Source: JAJRXC01 sp047639555
GTDB lineage: Bacteria; Actinomycetota; Acidimicrobiia; Acidimicrobiales; Aldehydirespiratoraceae
Direction: 5' to 3'
DNA length: 64,000 nt
Assembly (NCBI GenBank): GCA_047639555.1
Contig: JBLIOE010000002.1
Coordinates: 1 to 64,000 of the forward strand
The position numbers and the translations under genes were made by a program. Numbering within the stretch: the first letter of the stretch is position 1; each line of letters starts with the position of its first letter. This document shows, in pieces, positions 1 to 8,098 of the stretch. The notes under the pieces were generated by a model. It was not told the DNA's origin, made no database searches, and saw only the letters and a list, made by a program, of their open reading frames with translations.

Positions 1-146
1 CCAACGACGACATCTCCTGCATCTTCGGCCTCGGCATCACCACCGGCACCGGACCATCGACGTACAACCCCAACGGCAACGTCACCCGCGAACAAATGGC
101 CGCCTTCATCGCCCGCCTCTGGCGCACGAATCGCGCCCACCTCTAA
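1..146 (+). CDS. C-terminal fragment of an SLH-type surface protein
   Basis: The reading frame starts at base 3 and ends with TAA at 144-146; the 5' part lies outside the window. The 47 visible residues contain the typical end of an S-layer homology repeat: FGLGITTGTG, then YNPNGNVTREQMAAFIARLW. SLH domains anchor secreted proteins to the cell wall, so this is probably the tail of an exported surface protein or enzyme whose catalytic part cannot be seen. The stop overlaps the convergent regulator gene by 4 bp. Confidence 0.7.
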   Translation, partial: NDDISCIFGLGITTGTGPSTYNPNGNVTREQMAAFIARLWRTNRAHL

Positions 147-610
147 CCGAGTTCGTGCGCCTTGCGATCGCAGACCGTTCGGAGAGCGAAGCTCGACCGC
201 AGTTGCGCGACATGGGGCAAGCGGACGAGGTGCGACTTATGGATTCGTTCATAGTCGCTCACATCGTCAGCCGCGACATGCAGCAAATAGTCGCTGTTGC
301 CGGCCATGAGGTGACAACTGAGCACCTCGGGCACCACGGCCACCTGGGCTTCGAACTCGTCGAGCAGATCTTCATGCTGACTCGTGAGGGTGATCTCGAC
401 AAAGACTGATGTGCCCCGGCCGATCATCGATCGATCGAGCACCGCCACGTAACCCGTGATCACGCCCGCCTCCTCAAGGCGCCGGACCCGGCGAAGACAC
501 GCGCTAGGGGAGAGGTGCACATGCTCGGCGAGCGCAGCATTGGTGATCCGCGCGTCCGTTTGCAAGATAGTGAGTAACGTACGATCCACGGTGTCGAGAT
601 CAGACAGCAC
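143..610 (-). CDS. Lrp/AsnC-family transcriptional regulator (AldR-like)
   Basis: A 155-aa protein of normal length for the family. An N-terminal winged helix-turn-helix (about residues 5-55, with LDRTLL-type and SPSACLRRVRRLEE recognition-helix features) is followed by an alpha/beta RAM effector-binding domain (about 70-150). The start is GTG at 610, preceded by GGAGG at 6-bp spacing. It is transcribed divergently from alanine dehydrogenase over a 134-bp gap, the arrangement known for the mycobacterial AldR-ald pair, where the regulator senses amino acids such as alanine. I infer the same role here: control of ald and probably autoregulation. Effector identity cannot be read from the sequence. 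Confidence 0.85.
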   Translation of the reverse strand: MLSDLDTVDRTLLTILQTDARITNAALAEHVHLSPSACLRRVRRLEEAGVITGYVAVLDRSMIGRGTSVFVEITLTSQHEDLLDEFEAQVAVVPEVLSCHLMAGNSDYLLHVAADDVSDYERIHKSHLVRLPHVAQLRSSFALRTVCDRKAHELG

Positions 611-744
611 AATATTCCTCCGGTTTCACTTCCAGGACTGACGAATTATTGCGCATATTGAGCTTGCGTGCACGATCTTCACACTCGCCCAGCGCGCCAA
701 ATATCGTAGATTGCGCAGACAACGCGACATGAATGGATTGACGG
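611..744. promoter_or_regulatory. Divergent promoter region between the Lrp-type regulator and ald
   Basis: This AT-richer gap separates two divergent genes. The 8-mer ATTGCGCA occurs twice in the same orientation, at 648-655 and 710-717. The 62-bp offset is close to six helical turns, so both copies would face the same side of the DNA, as expected for oligomeric Lrp-family binding. AT-rich half-sites (AATTATT, CATATTG) flank the first copy. The binding role is inferred. Confidence 0.45.
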
Positions 745-1860
745 ATGCTTGTCGGCCTGCCCACTGAAATCAAAGTTGCCGAACGCCGAGTTGGTTTGAC
801 GCCGACCGCCGTTCGCGAGCTCACCGAGCATGGACACGAAGTCTTGGTGCAGCGAGGGGCGGGCGAAGGCATCGGAGCGTTTGACGAGGACTACGTAAAC
901 GCGGGAGCGAAGATTGCGGCCGACGCCGCGGCCGTCTTCGCCGAATCCGAGATGATCGTGAAGGTCAAGGAACCTCAGACGGCGGAGCGAGCGATGCTTC
1001 GGCCCGGCCAGGTGCTCTTTACCTACCTCCACCTCGCTCCCGACACGCCGCAGACCGAGGAGTTGCTTGCGAGCGGCGCAACGTGCATCGCGTATGAGAC
1101 AGTCACCGACCACCGCGGCGGACTGCCGCTATTAGCTCCGATGTCGCAGGTCGCCGGCCGCATGTCAATCCAAGCCGGAGCCCACTGTCTCGAATCACCC
1201 AACGGCGGCGCCGGCCTCCTCATCGGCGGCGTACCCGGCGTTGCGTCTGCTGACACCGTCGTCATCGGCGGAGGAGTGGTCGGGGAACACGCGATTGAGA
1301 TGGCAATAGGACTCGGTTCTCAGGTCACGGTGCTCGACCGAAACCTCGAAGTGCTGGATCGGCTGTCTCGGCGCTTCGGCGCCGCGCTGGAGACGGTTTA
1401 TTCGACGACTGCCGCGCTGGAAGAAGCTGTTCTCTCGGCCGATCTAGTCATCGGCGCTGTCCTGGTGAAGGGAGCCACCGCGCCGAAGCTGGTTACCGCC
1501 GAAATGGTCAAACAAATGAAGGCTGGCTCCGTGCTCGTCGACGTGGCCATCGATCAGGGCGGTTGCTTCGAAACCTCTCGGGCGACCACCCACGCCGAAC
1601 CGACCTATGTGATCGACGACGTCGTCCACTACTGCGTGGCCAATATGCCTGGGGCGGTGCCCAAGACATCCACGTACGCGTTGAACAATGCCACTCTGCC
1701 GTTCACGCTGGCGCTGGCCGACAAGGGTGCCCGCCAGGCCCTCGTCGACGACGAGCATCTGCTCGGCGGCCTCAACGTCCACGCCGGGCTGCTCACTGAG
1801 CAACACGTCGCCGACGCCCAAGGCCTCACCTACACCGACCCCGTCACCGCCCTCCGCTAA
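745..1860 (+). CDS. ald: Alanine dehydrogenase
   Basis: A 371-aa enzyme catalysing NAD-dependent L-alanine/pyruvate interconversion in the cytoplasm. The family's substrate-binding residues fall at their canonical positions: Arg15 in ERRVGLTP, Lys75 in VKVKEP and His96 in YLHLAP. The Rossmann loop GGGVVG is at 175-180 and the conserved VDVAIDQGG segment is near residue 270. Length matches the family. It is divergent from an AsnC/Lrp regulator that very likely controls it. A strong hairpin follows the stop. The product supports use of alanine as carbon and nitrogen source, or alanine synthesis when NAD must be regenerated. Confidence 0.95.
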   Translation: MLVGLPTEIKVAERRVGLTPTAVRELTEHGHEVLVQRGAGEGIGAFDEDYVNAGAKIAADAAAVFAESEMIVKVKEPQTAERAMLRPGQVLFTYLHLAPDTPQTEELLASGATCIAYETVTDHRGGLPLLAPMSQVAGRMSIQAGAHCLESPNGGAGLLIGGVPGVASADTVVIGGGVVGEHAIEMAIGLGSQVTVLDRNLEVLDRLSRRFGAALETVYSTTAALEEAVLSADLVIGAVLVKGATAPKLVTAEMVKQMKAGSVLVDVAIDQGGCFETSRATTHAEPTYVIDDVVHYCVANMPGAVPKTSTYALNNATLPFTLALADKGARQALVDDEHLLGGLNVHAGLLTEQHVADAQGLTYTDPVTALR

Positions 1861-1867
1861 ACCCCTG

Positions 1868-1916
1868 CATCTCTGAAGCTTGAGTCGCGTATAGCGCGAC
1901 CAAGGCTTCAGAGATT
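1868..1916. terminator. Bidirectional hairpin between convergent genes
   Basis: An inverted repeat has outer arms ATCTCTGAAGC (1869-1879) and GCTTCAGAGAT (1905-1915). Inner arms around GTCGCG/CGCGAC continue the stem with one bulge on each side. It fills the 61-bp gap between ald and the convergent amidohydrolase gene and could serve both. No long T-run is present. Confidence 0.65.
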
Positions 1917-1921
1917 GAGGG

Positions 1922-3163
1922 TTATTTGGTGATGCCGAAGCGGTGGAGGCCGTACGCCGCGATGGCGTTGCCGCGGAGCACCTTGTAGCACTCCTCGGCG
2001 TTCATACCTACGGCCGCAAACATCGAGTGAGCGACCTTGCGCGAGTGGGGGAACGTGCCGTCGGAGTGCGGATAGTCGGTCTCGAACAGGATCTGCTCGA
2101 GGCCGACGTCTTCACGCTGCTTCAGGCCGACGAGGTCATCGAAAATGCAGCCGAAGATTCGACCCTTCGCGATCTCTGACGGCAACGGACCGGACCCGCC
2201 AACACCACCGCGGCCCTCCCGGAAGACGGAGTCCATCCGCTCCATCTGGAACGGCATCCAGCCAACCTGGCTCTCGGCGTAGGCAATCTTGATCTTCGGG
2301 AAACGCGTAAGCGTGCCGGAGAACACCCAGTCGACAAACGAGCCCTCGGCGTTTTGTGCGTAGAGCGACATCGACGTGGCCAGCGGAGCGTCGGGCGAGG
2401 TGGTCGGCATGGAGGACGACGAACCGATGTGCATCGACACGGTGACGTCGGCCTCCTCGCAGGTCTTCCAGAGCACGTCCCACTCGCCGCTGTACATCGT
2501 GGCGCAGCCCAGCTTCGACGGGTTCTCCGAGAACGCAATCGCGTAGCTGCCCTTCTCGGCACAGCGAAGTACTTCTTCGGCCGCCAACGCCGGGTCCCAC
2601 ATCGGAATAAGGGTGAGAGGAATCAGACGACCCTTGCCCGCGCCACCGCCCCAGTCGTCGATCATCCAGTCGTTGTAAATCTTGAGGCACTGGAGCGCGA
2701 GATCCTTGTCTTCGCGCTCGAGGAAGCCCTGGCCACAGAATCGGGGAAAGATGTTGGGGTAGTTGATCGCGGCTTCAACATGGTTGAGATCCATGTCGGT
2801 CAGTCGATCGGCCTGGTTGTAGGTGCCGGGACGCAGATCCTCGTAAACGGCGGCAACGTTGCGTTGCTCATCACGCGGGACGCCAGCCGGTCCGTGAAGG
2901 AAACCGGTGGGTGTCACGCTGCCGTCATACAGCCAGACATCGCACATGTGCCCGTCGGGATCGTTGCGCTCGAAGCCGTAGTGGCCGCCTTCAAACTTGA
3001 GCCGCACCTGCTCTTGCACCACGCGGGGGCCGCGATCGCGCAGGCTCGGTGGGAGCTGCTGTTGCCAAAGATCCTTCGGCTCCATCACGTGATCGTCGAC
3101 GGAGATCATCAGCGGGAGGTCTTCCTCCGCCGGTGTCACGTTGCTGTCGGGCGAATTAGTCAT
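1922..3163 (-). CDS. Amidohydrolase family (ACMSD/Amidohydro_2-like) metal-dependent hydrolase
   Basis: A 413-aa protein with the layout of TIM-barrel amidohydrolase-2 enzymes. An N-terminal metal motif SVDDHVMEP (DxHxxEP-like) starts near residue 20. There is a central metal-site histidine in SMHIGSS and a late aspartate in ETDYPHSDGTFPHS. Such proteins hydrolyse or decarboxylate aromatic and other cyclic compounds and are abundant in actinobacterial catabolism. The substrate cannot be inferred. The gene stands alone, convergent with ald, and nearly back to back with the next operon on the other strand. Confidence 0.8.
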   Translation of the reverse strand: MTNSPDSNVTPAEEDLPLMISVDDHVMEPKDLWQQQLPPSLRDRGPRVVQEQVRLKFEGGHYGFERNDPDGHMCDVWLYDGSVTPTGFLHGPAGVPRDEQRNVAAVYEDLRPGTYNQADRLTDMDLNHVEAAINYPNIFPRFCGQGFLEREDKDLALQCLKIYNDWMIDDWGGGAGKGRLIPLTLIPMWDPALAAEEVLRCAEKGSYAIAFSENPSKLGCATMYSGEWDVLWKTCEEADVTVSMHIGSSSSMPTTSPDAPLATSMSLYAQNAEGSFVDWVFSGTLTRFPKIKIAYAESQVGWMPFQMERMDSVFREGRGGVGGSGPLPSEIAKGRIFGCIFDDLVGLKQREDVGLEQILFETDYPHSDGTFPHSRKVAHSMFAAVGMNAEECYKVLRGNAIAAYGLHRFGITK

Positions 3164-3207
3164 GCGCCCAATCTAGCGAGTGGCGCTCAATGAGCCAGAA
3201 TGCGGGC

Positions 3208-3561
3208 ATGACTTCTCATACATCTCGTCCCATTCGCACGGTGGGCGACCCCAACACGATCACGATCTCCGGTGCGGTGGGCAAGACATTCACGGTCGGA
3301 CGTCGCCCAGGGCCGATCGCGACGCTCCTCGGCGATGCCCATCCCGAGGGCGACCATGCCACCGTGCACTCTGGCGATGGTCTGTTCCAGGCGTCGATTC
3401 CGATGGAACTCCTGAAGCACGCCCACATCTCTGAGGAAGGCCGCCTCAACTTGCCGAACCCGCCAACCCAGTGCTGGCTGGTCAAGGACGTGCGCCAGAT
3501 CGAGGTGACCGACGGTCGCCAAGCCGACAGCCTGCCCGACGAGGAACGAGCCAAGACATGA
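3208..3561 (+). CDS. Conserved-looking hypothetical protein
   Basis: I do not recognise this protein of about 117 aa. It has no signal peptide or membrane segment. The chosen ATG at 3208 begins MTSHTSRPIRTVG; another in-frame ATG lies at 3190. The body is rich in short beta-type stretches (TITISGAVGKTFTVG, CWLVKDVRQIEVTDG), suggesting a small beta domain. Its stop overlaps the start of the following deoxyribosyltransferase-like gene (ATGA at 3558-3561), so the two are probably co-translated and may act on related substrates. Confidence 0.6.
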   Translation: MTSHTSRPIRTVGDPNTITISGAVGKTFTVGRRPGPIATLLGDAHPEGDHATVHSGDGLFQASIPMELLKHAHISEEGRLNLPNPPTQCWLVKDVRQIEVTDGRQADSLPDEERAKT

Positions 3562-3959
3562 ACAGGGGACTGGCGTATATCGCGGGCCCGCTCTTCGACG
3601 AAGGCGAACGGTGGTGGATCACCCAGATCGAACAAACTGTTGCCGGCGCGGGCTTCGATACATTCCTCCCGCACCGAGACAACCCGCCGAAGACGGCCGA
3701 CAACGTCCGCGACATCTTCCAGAACAACGTCCGGGCCATTGATGAGGCCGACCTGATCGTGGCCAGCCTCAATGGAATCACCACCGACGACGGCACCGCG
3801 TGGGAGATCGGCTACGCCGCGGCCGGGCAAACACGAATGATCGGCATTCACACCGACTGGCGGCGCCGGTTCGACGACGAGGTCGTGAACCTCATGATCG
3901 AGTGCTCAATGGACAAGATCGTGCGGTCAATCGACGAACTCACGTCGGCCCTCACCTAA
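3558..3959 (+). CDS. Nucleoside 2-deoxyribosyltransferase-like protein
   Basis: A 133-aa cytoplasmic protein starting with YIAGPLFDEGERWW, the AGPLF phosphate/sugar loop of the nucleoside 2-deoxyribosyltransferase superfamily. It continues with FLPHRDN, an alpha/beta core, and DLIVASLNG followed by DDGTAWEIGYA, where the GTAWEIGYA glutamate is the family's catalytic position. Enzymes of this fold exchange nucleobases on deoxyribose or cleave the N-glycosidic bond in nucleotide salvage or clean-up. It is coupled to the upstream hypothetical gene by a 4-bp overlap. The exact substrate is unknown. Confidence 0.75.
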   Translation: MNRGLAYIAGPLFDEGERWWITQIEQTVAGAGFDTFLPHRDNPPKTADNVRDIFQNNVRAIDEADLIVASLNGITTDDGTAWEIGYAAAGQTRMIGIHTDWRRRFDDEVVNLMIECSMDKIVRSIDELTSALT

Positions 3960-4000
3960 GGCCGCGGTCGGGACGCACTCATCGCATCTATGCTCTGTGG

Positions 4001-4585
4001 ATGCACAAACGCTTCGTCCCTCTTTTCCTCATACTTGCGGTTGCTATTGCCCTCGCATCCTGTGGCGACGACAGCGAAGCTGATTCGACGCCACCTGACT
4101 CGACGCCGATCGAGGACAGCGTCGAACTGCCCGACGACGCTCCGGCCGACACTCCCGCCGACGAGACCCCGGCCGACGCTCCGGCCGACGCTCCCGCCGA
4201 CGAACCCGTCGCCGCAGACGACGGCAGCTGCGCCAAGGCCTTCACCGTGGCCGAGTACGAGCAGGTCTTCGGCACTACCGTCGAGATCAACGGCGGAAGC
4301 AAGTTCTGCAACGTAATCTTCGCGAGCGACTCGATCGGCGCGTTCTCTGCGTTCTCCGGCTCGGAAGCCGACGAGGCGATGGACCAGCTCCTTCCGGCCT
4401 TCGAGGCCAAGGCTTCGGTCGATGGCGTACTTCTCGACGATGGCCGCGGCTTTATTGATGGCTTCAGCGCCGTGGTGCTCGGCGACAGCGGTCGCGTCTT
4501 TCGCATCGACGTGCCGAGCAACGTGGACTTGCCCGACGTGCCTGCCGCGATGCAAGCAGCCGTCGACATCCTGCTCACTCGCTGA
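4001..4585 (+). CDS. Lipoprotein with Pro-Ala-Asp-rich linker
   Basis: A 194-aa exported protein. A short signal peptide with Lys3-Arg4 and a hydrophobic stretch ends in the lipobox ALASC, so Cys21 should be lipidated and the protein tethered to the outer face of the membrane. Residues about 25-75 form an acidic low-complexity linker of PAD/PADE/PADA repeats. A small C-terminal domain follows with two cysteines (DGSCAKAF and SKFCNVIF) that could form a disulphide. I know no function for this domain. The gene appears monocistronic. Confidence 0.75.
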   Translation: MHKRFVPLFLILAVAIALASCGDDSEADSTPPDSTPIEDSVELPDDAPADTPADETPADAPADAPADEPVAADDGSCAKAFTVAEYEQVFGTTVEINGGSKFCNVIFASDSIGAFSAFSGSEADEAMDQLLPAFEAKASVDGVLLDDGRGFIDGFSAVVLGDSGRVFRIDVPSNVDLPDVPAAMQAAVDILLTR

Positions 4586-4636
4586 ACGCCGATCGTCCGA
4601 TCAACCGAGGCGCCCATGCTCGTTCGGACGCGCCGG

Positions 4637-5854
4637 TTAGGCCGCGGCGCGAGTTCGCCGCAACAGCGGATCGGCCAAAGCCAGGGTGCGGTCGGCAATC
4701 CGTAAGACGCGACCAGCGGCGCCACCGGAGTCAGCGTCGACAAGATTTCCCATGACCTGCAGGGTGATGTTGGCGATCGCTTGTGAACCGACCGCGACCC
4801 GAAGGCCGGAGCGAAGAATCAACGGATGGCCGATCAGGAAGCTGAACCGACGTCCGGTGCGGAGGAAAGCATCGAAGCGTTCACCGACCTGCATGTCGTA
4901 GGCGGCCGCCGCCGTGGCGGGATCGGCGATGAAGAGATCCGCCGCCAGCATTCCAGACTCGAGGCCGTAGTCGATGCCTTCACCGTTCATCGGGTTGACG
5001 AGGCCGGCCGCATCGCCGATCGCGACCCAGCCGGGACCGTGACGGCGCTGCACACTCATGGGTAAGCGCCAGGCCCGCGGTCGTTCGAGATTCTCACCCA
5101 GATCCCATTCGTCACGAACGAGGTCTCGATACGTCTCGAGCAGGTTGTTGAGATTGAGTTTCTTAAAACCCTTCATCGTCGACAGCGCACCAACACCAAT
5201 GTTGACGGTTCCGTCACCGGCCGGGAACATCCAGCCGTAACCGGGGACCGGCGTGCCGTTGTCGTCCTTGAGGGTGAGGCAGGCTTCGAGGTTGGGATCG
5301 GCGTGTCGGGGCGACTCGGCATAGGCGCGAATGGCGAGACCAAACGGTTCGTCCTCGACGCGCCGCGCGCCAAGAAGACGAGCAACGTTTCCTGGTGCGC
5401 CAGCGGCCACCACAGTGAGCCCCGCCCGCACCTTCTGACCGGCAGCTTCGACGCCGACAACGCGGCCGTCTTCCATCATCGGCAATGCTTCACACTGCCA
5501 ATGCACGTCGGCACCCGCTTCGGCGGCCGCGGCCATGAGGTGGGCATCAAGGAGACGCCGCGGCCATACCGCACCATTCGGAGCGAAACGCCCGTTGTCG
5601 GGCCAGGGGAGTTCGCGGCGGGTCTTGCCGGCGATCATCCGCAAGCCCGCGATCTTATGAGCGCCCGCCATATCAATATCGAGTTCGTTGAGCGCGTGAA
5701 CGGCGCGCGGAGTGAGGCCATCGCCGCACACCTTGTCGCGACCCTGGCCTGCTTTCTCAAAGACACGAACGACGGCGCCCGCACGCGCCGCTCTGATGGC
5801 CGCCGCGGCGCCAGCCGGGCCCGCTCCGATGATTGCGATGTCGCACGACTCCAT
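4637..5854 (-). CDS. Geranylgeranyl reductase-family FAD oxidoreductase (menaquinone reductase-like)
   Basis: A 405-aa flavoprotein. The N-terminal dinucleotide-binding motif IIGAGPAGAAAA is followed by the family signature KVCGDGLTPRAV. The second FAD motif, VAIGDAAGLVNPMNGEGI, lies about three quarters along. Members reduce isoprenoid double bonds, for example in geranylgeranyl groups or the menaquinone side chain (mycobacterial MenJ). Because menB is also in this window, menaquinone side-chain reduction is a sensible guess, but the genes are not linked in an operon. Confidence 0.85.
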   Translation of the reverse strand: MESCDIAIIGAGPAGAAAAIRAARAGAVVRVFEKAGQGRDKVCGDGLTPRAVHALNELDIDMAGAHKIAGLRMIAGKTRRELPWPDNGRFAPNGAVWPRRLLDAHLMAAAAEAGADVHWQCEALPMMEDGRVVGVEAAGQKVRAGLTVVAAGAPGNVARLLGARRVEDEPFGLAIRAYAESPRHADPNLEACLTLKDDNGTPVPGYGWMFPAGDGTVNIGVGALSTMKGFKKLNLNNLLETYRDLVRDEWDLGENLERPRAWRLPMSVQRRHGPGWVAIGDAAGLVNPMNGEGIDYGLESGMLAADLFIADPATAAAAYDMQVGERFDAFLRTGRRFSFLIGHPLILRSGLRVAVGSQAIANITLQVMGNLVDADSGGAAGRVLRIADRTLALADPLLRRTRAAA

Positions 5855-5888
5855 GCCGACAGTCTCGCCTATTCCAGACGAGTTTCCC

Positions 5889-6452
5889 CTACGGGAGCTG
5901 ACAAACGTGGGCCAGCGCCAGGCGCAGTAGACGGTCGTGCCCGCCCGTCATTTCTTCACGGACCTCGGGGCTCGCAGCTTCCTCTGGGGTCACCCACGCG
6001 AGGTCGAGCGAGTTGGCCGACGGCTGCGGTTCGCCACCAATCGGAACGACGTAGGCGAGGCTGACCGCATGCTGGCGAGGGTCGTGGTAGCCCGACACTG
6101 TCGGGTCAGGGAAGTACTCGGCCACGGTGAATGGTGTGGGATTGGCGGGGATCCGAGGCATCGCCATCGGCCCCAGATCCTTCTCGAGATGGCGCATAAG
6201 CGCAGAGCGGATTCGTTCGCCAAAATGAATACGGCCGGTCACGAGCGCTCGACTGACAGTGCCGTCGGGCATCGCCCGAAGCAACAAACCAATGTGGGTG
6301 ACCTCACCCAAGGCATCGACACGCACGGGTACCGCGTCCACGTAGACCATCGGGACGCGTTCACGAACGGTCTCGAGATCTTCGTTCGATAACCAGGTAT
6401 TGGCGGTCTCGGTAGTAGCGCTCACGGCGCAGATCCTCGCGCCGTCGACCAC
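5889..6452 (-). CDS. DUF4916 NUDIX-like protein
   Basis: A 187-aa protein matching the actinobacterial DUF4916 family. Recognisable segments are ERVPMVYVDAVPVRVD, GLLLRAMPDGTVSRALVTGR, HLEKDLGPMAMP and DPRQHAVSLAYVVP. The fold resembles NUDIX hydrolases but a complete NUDIX box is not evident. Function is unknown. The upstream part (ICAVSATTETAN) is not conserved in my memory of the family, so the true start may be an internal GTG near residue 10. The gene follows the broken ion-channel gene on the same strand with 24 bp between them. Confidence 0.8.
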   Translation of the reverse strand: MVDGARICAVSATTETANTWLSNEDLETVRERVPMVYVDAVPVRVDALGEVTHIGLLLRAMPDGTVSRALVTGRIHFGERIRSALMRHLEKDLGPMAMPRIPANPTPFTVAEYFPDPTVSGYHDPRQHAVSLAYVVPIGGEPQPSANSLDLAWVTPEEAASPEVREEMTGGHDRLLRLALAHVCQLP

Positions 6453-6476
6453 TCAGGGCGCGGATCATCAGCAATG

Positions 6477-7379
6477 TCACTCGCCGAGCGCGCCGCTCGA
6501 CGGCTCGTCAACGCGGCCGGTCTCACGTTGATGACCGACCATATGGCCCCAGAATCCGCGCGGCGCCGCGAGCGCATCGATCAGGTATTCCATCTTCGCG
6601 GCATACAGGTTGCGCAGCGTCGCTGTTTGCCGCAGCGTCGACAGGCACTAGCGCGCCTTCGTAGGCCGAGAGATCGATACCTTGTGTCAGCTCGTCGAAA
6701 AGCTGCATTGAACGTCGGAGACACCAGTACGGCTCCCGGTCCTCCGCTCCTTCGATGAGTTGGCATAGCAGCGCCGCATCGGTGATGAGGCCCAGGGCCG
6801 TCACCCAGTTCTGTCCTTCGTGCTTCGATCGAAAGAACACCAGCATCGGAAACGCGGGGTGGGTCTCCGTCACTCCAGCAATCCAGATCTCCCACTCGTG
6901 GAAGTACTCCCGCAACGCTTCAATATCTGCGTCCGGCGTGCGAGCGAGAATCAGGCTCTCCGGCGTGATGCGATCTTCGCGGCCGTCATCGAGGGTCATG
7001 AGCTTTCGTTCGCGTTCGCTCTACGCCCCCTAGAGGGAGGGCAGGTAGCCAATGACGAGTGCGGTCGTCAGCACCCCGCTAAACGCCCCGATCAGTGAGC
7101 CGAAACGGGGAATCTCGCCGGCCGGCACTACCTCGCCGAGGCCGAGCGTGAAATACACGACCCCGGAGTAATACATCGCATCGCCGAGGTCTGAAGCACC
7201 CGCGATTCCACCGACGCCCCACCAAATCAAACCGAATCCGATGATCTGTTGCACGACCCATAGCGCCAGAAGCGGCGTCGGTTCGTCATGATCGCGACGA
7301 GCGTGTTCACGAGGTCGGCGAGGTCGGCGCGGACCGAAACGACCAACATGACACCGACCACAATCGCCAGTACTTCCAT
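6477..7379 (-). pseudogene. Decayed ion channel (two-TM potassium-channel-like) gene
   Basis: Reading from ATG at 7379, the frame gives an N-terminal membrane helix (VVGVMLVVSVRADLADLV). After a 1-base loss near 7260 comes a second hydrophobic stretch and a pore-like loop, YFTLGLGEVVP, then GYLPSL. Two in-frame TAG codons follow (7030-7032 and 7021-7023), separated by Gly-Ala. The same frame then resumes with SERERKLMTLDDG and a soluble domain (about 6520-7000). A third lesion near 6645 shifts the frame into a sensible tail containing LRNLYAAKMEYLIDALAAPR, ending at TGA 6477-6479. Together this is one gene of about 300 codons, the layout of a bacterial ion-channel family with a conserved cytoplasmic domain. 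I judge it non-functional unless the lesions are assembly errors. Confidence 0.75.
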
Positions 7380-7409
7380 CCGTCGATCCTAGGCCTGGAT
7401 AGCTATCCG

Positions 7410-7430
7410 GTAATATACGTCGTATATTAC
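7410..7430. promoter_or_regulatory. Perfect palindromic operator for the TetR-type regulator
   Basis: Arms GTAATATACG and CGTATATTAC flank a central T, making a 21-bp perfect palindrome. It ends 5 bp before the GTG start of the regulator gene, overlapping its likely core promoter. The size and symmetry suit a TetR dimer and imply autorepression of the regulator-dioxygenase operon. The divergent ion-channel gene, starting at 7379, is only 30 bp away and could share the control. Confidence 0.75.
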
Positions 7431-7435
7431 TCGGG

Positions 7436-8098
7436 GTGAGCACAACTGTTCGTGGGCCCAAGCTCACCGCCGCCCGGGTGGTCGACGTCGCGTATGAACT
7501 CATCTCCGAGCACGGCCTCGACTGGTTCTCCATGCGAAAACTCGCTGCCGCGCTCGACGTCAACCCAATGACCGTCTACCTCCGTTTCGAGAACAAGGCC
7601 GAACTCCTCGATGCGGTCGCCCGCCGGGGCCTTGCCCAAGTGACACTCCCGGATCTTCCCAACGCATCGTGGACCGAGCGGGCGGTCGCACTCAGCGAAG
7701 CGCTTCGAGCCCACCTTGTCGCCGACCGCAACCTGCTCGGGCTCTACAGCACTGCCGGTCGGCTCTCAAGCGCGATCCTTCGCTCGGTCGAGCAGGGCCT
7801 CACGCTGATGGAAGAGGTCGGATATCGCGATGACCACGCCGTCCTCGCGTTTCGTTCACTGTTCTGGCACACCGTCGGCCTCGTGCTCGTGGATCACAGC
7901 TTTGAGCAGTTCCCGGCCAATTCACCCGGCGGGCTCGAGCAGACCCTCGGACCGGTCGATATGCACACTCTCCCCACCTTCGCTCGTCATCTACCGTCGT
8001 TCACCTCGCTCGATGGCGACGCACTGTTTTCCCACACCACTCATTTACTGGTAGCCGGCCTCGAAGCCGGAGCGCCCACCACGACGGAGACTCCATGA
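7436..8098 (+). CDS. TetR-family transcriptional regulator
   Basis: A 220-aa protein with an N-terminal TetR helix-turn-helix (about residues 10-58; MRKLAAALDVNPMTVYLRF is the recognition region). A helical C-terminal ligand-binding domain resembles the TetR_C family. It starts at GTG 7436 directly after the 21-bp palindrome. The stop overlaps the next start (ATGA at 8095-8098), so regulator and dioxygenase form one operon. I infer a repressor released by the dioxygenase substrate or a related compound. Confidence 0.9.
   Translation: MSTTVRGPKLTAARVVDVAYELISEHGLDWFSMRKLAAALDVNPMTVYLRFENKAELLDAVARRGLAQVTLPDLPNASWTERAVALSEALRAHLVADRNLLGLYSTAGRLSSAILRSVEQGLTLMEEVGYRDDHAVLAFRSLFWHTVGLVLVDHSFEQFPANSPGGLEQTLGPVDMHTLPTFARHLPSFTSLDGDALFSHTTHLLVAGLEAGAPTTTETP

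Noticed and set aside
4140..4215. Tandem repeat suggestive of a minisatellite
   Set aside because: The repeats (GCCGACGCTCCG-type) encode the Pro-Ala-Asp linker of a lipoprotein and are explained by protein low complexity.
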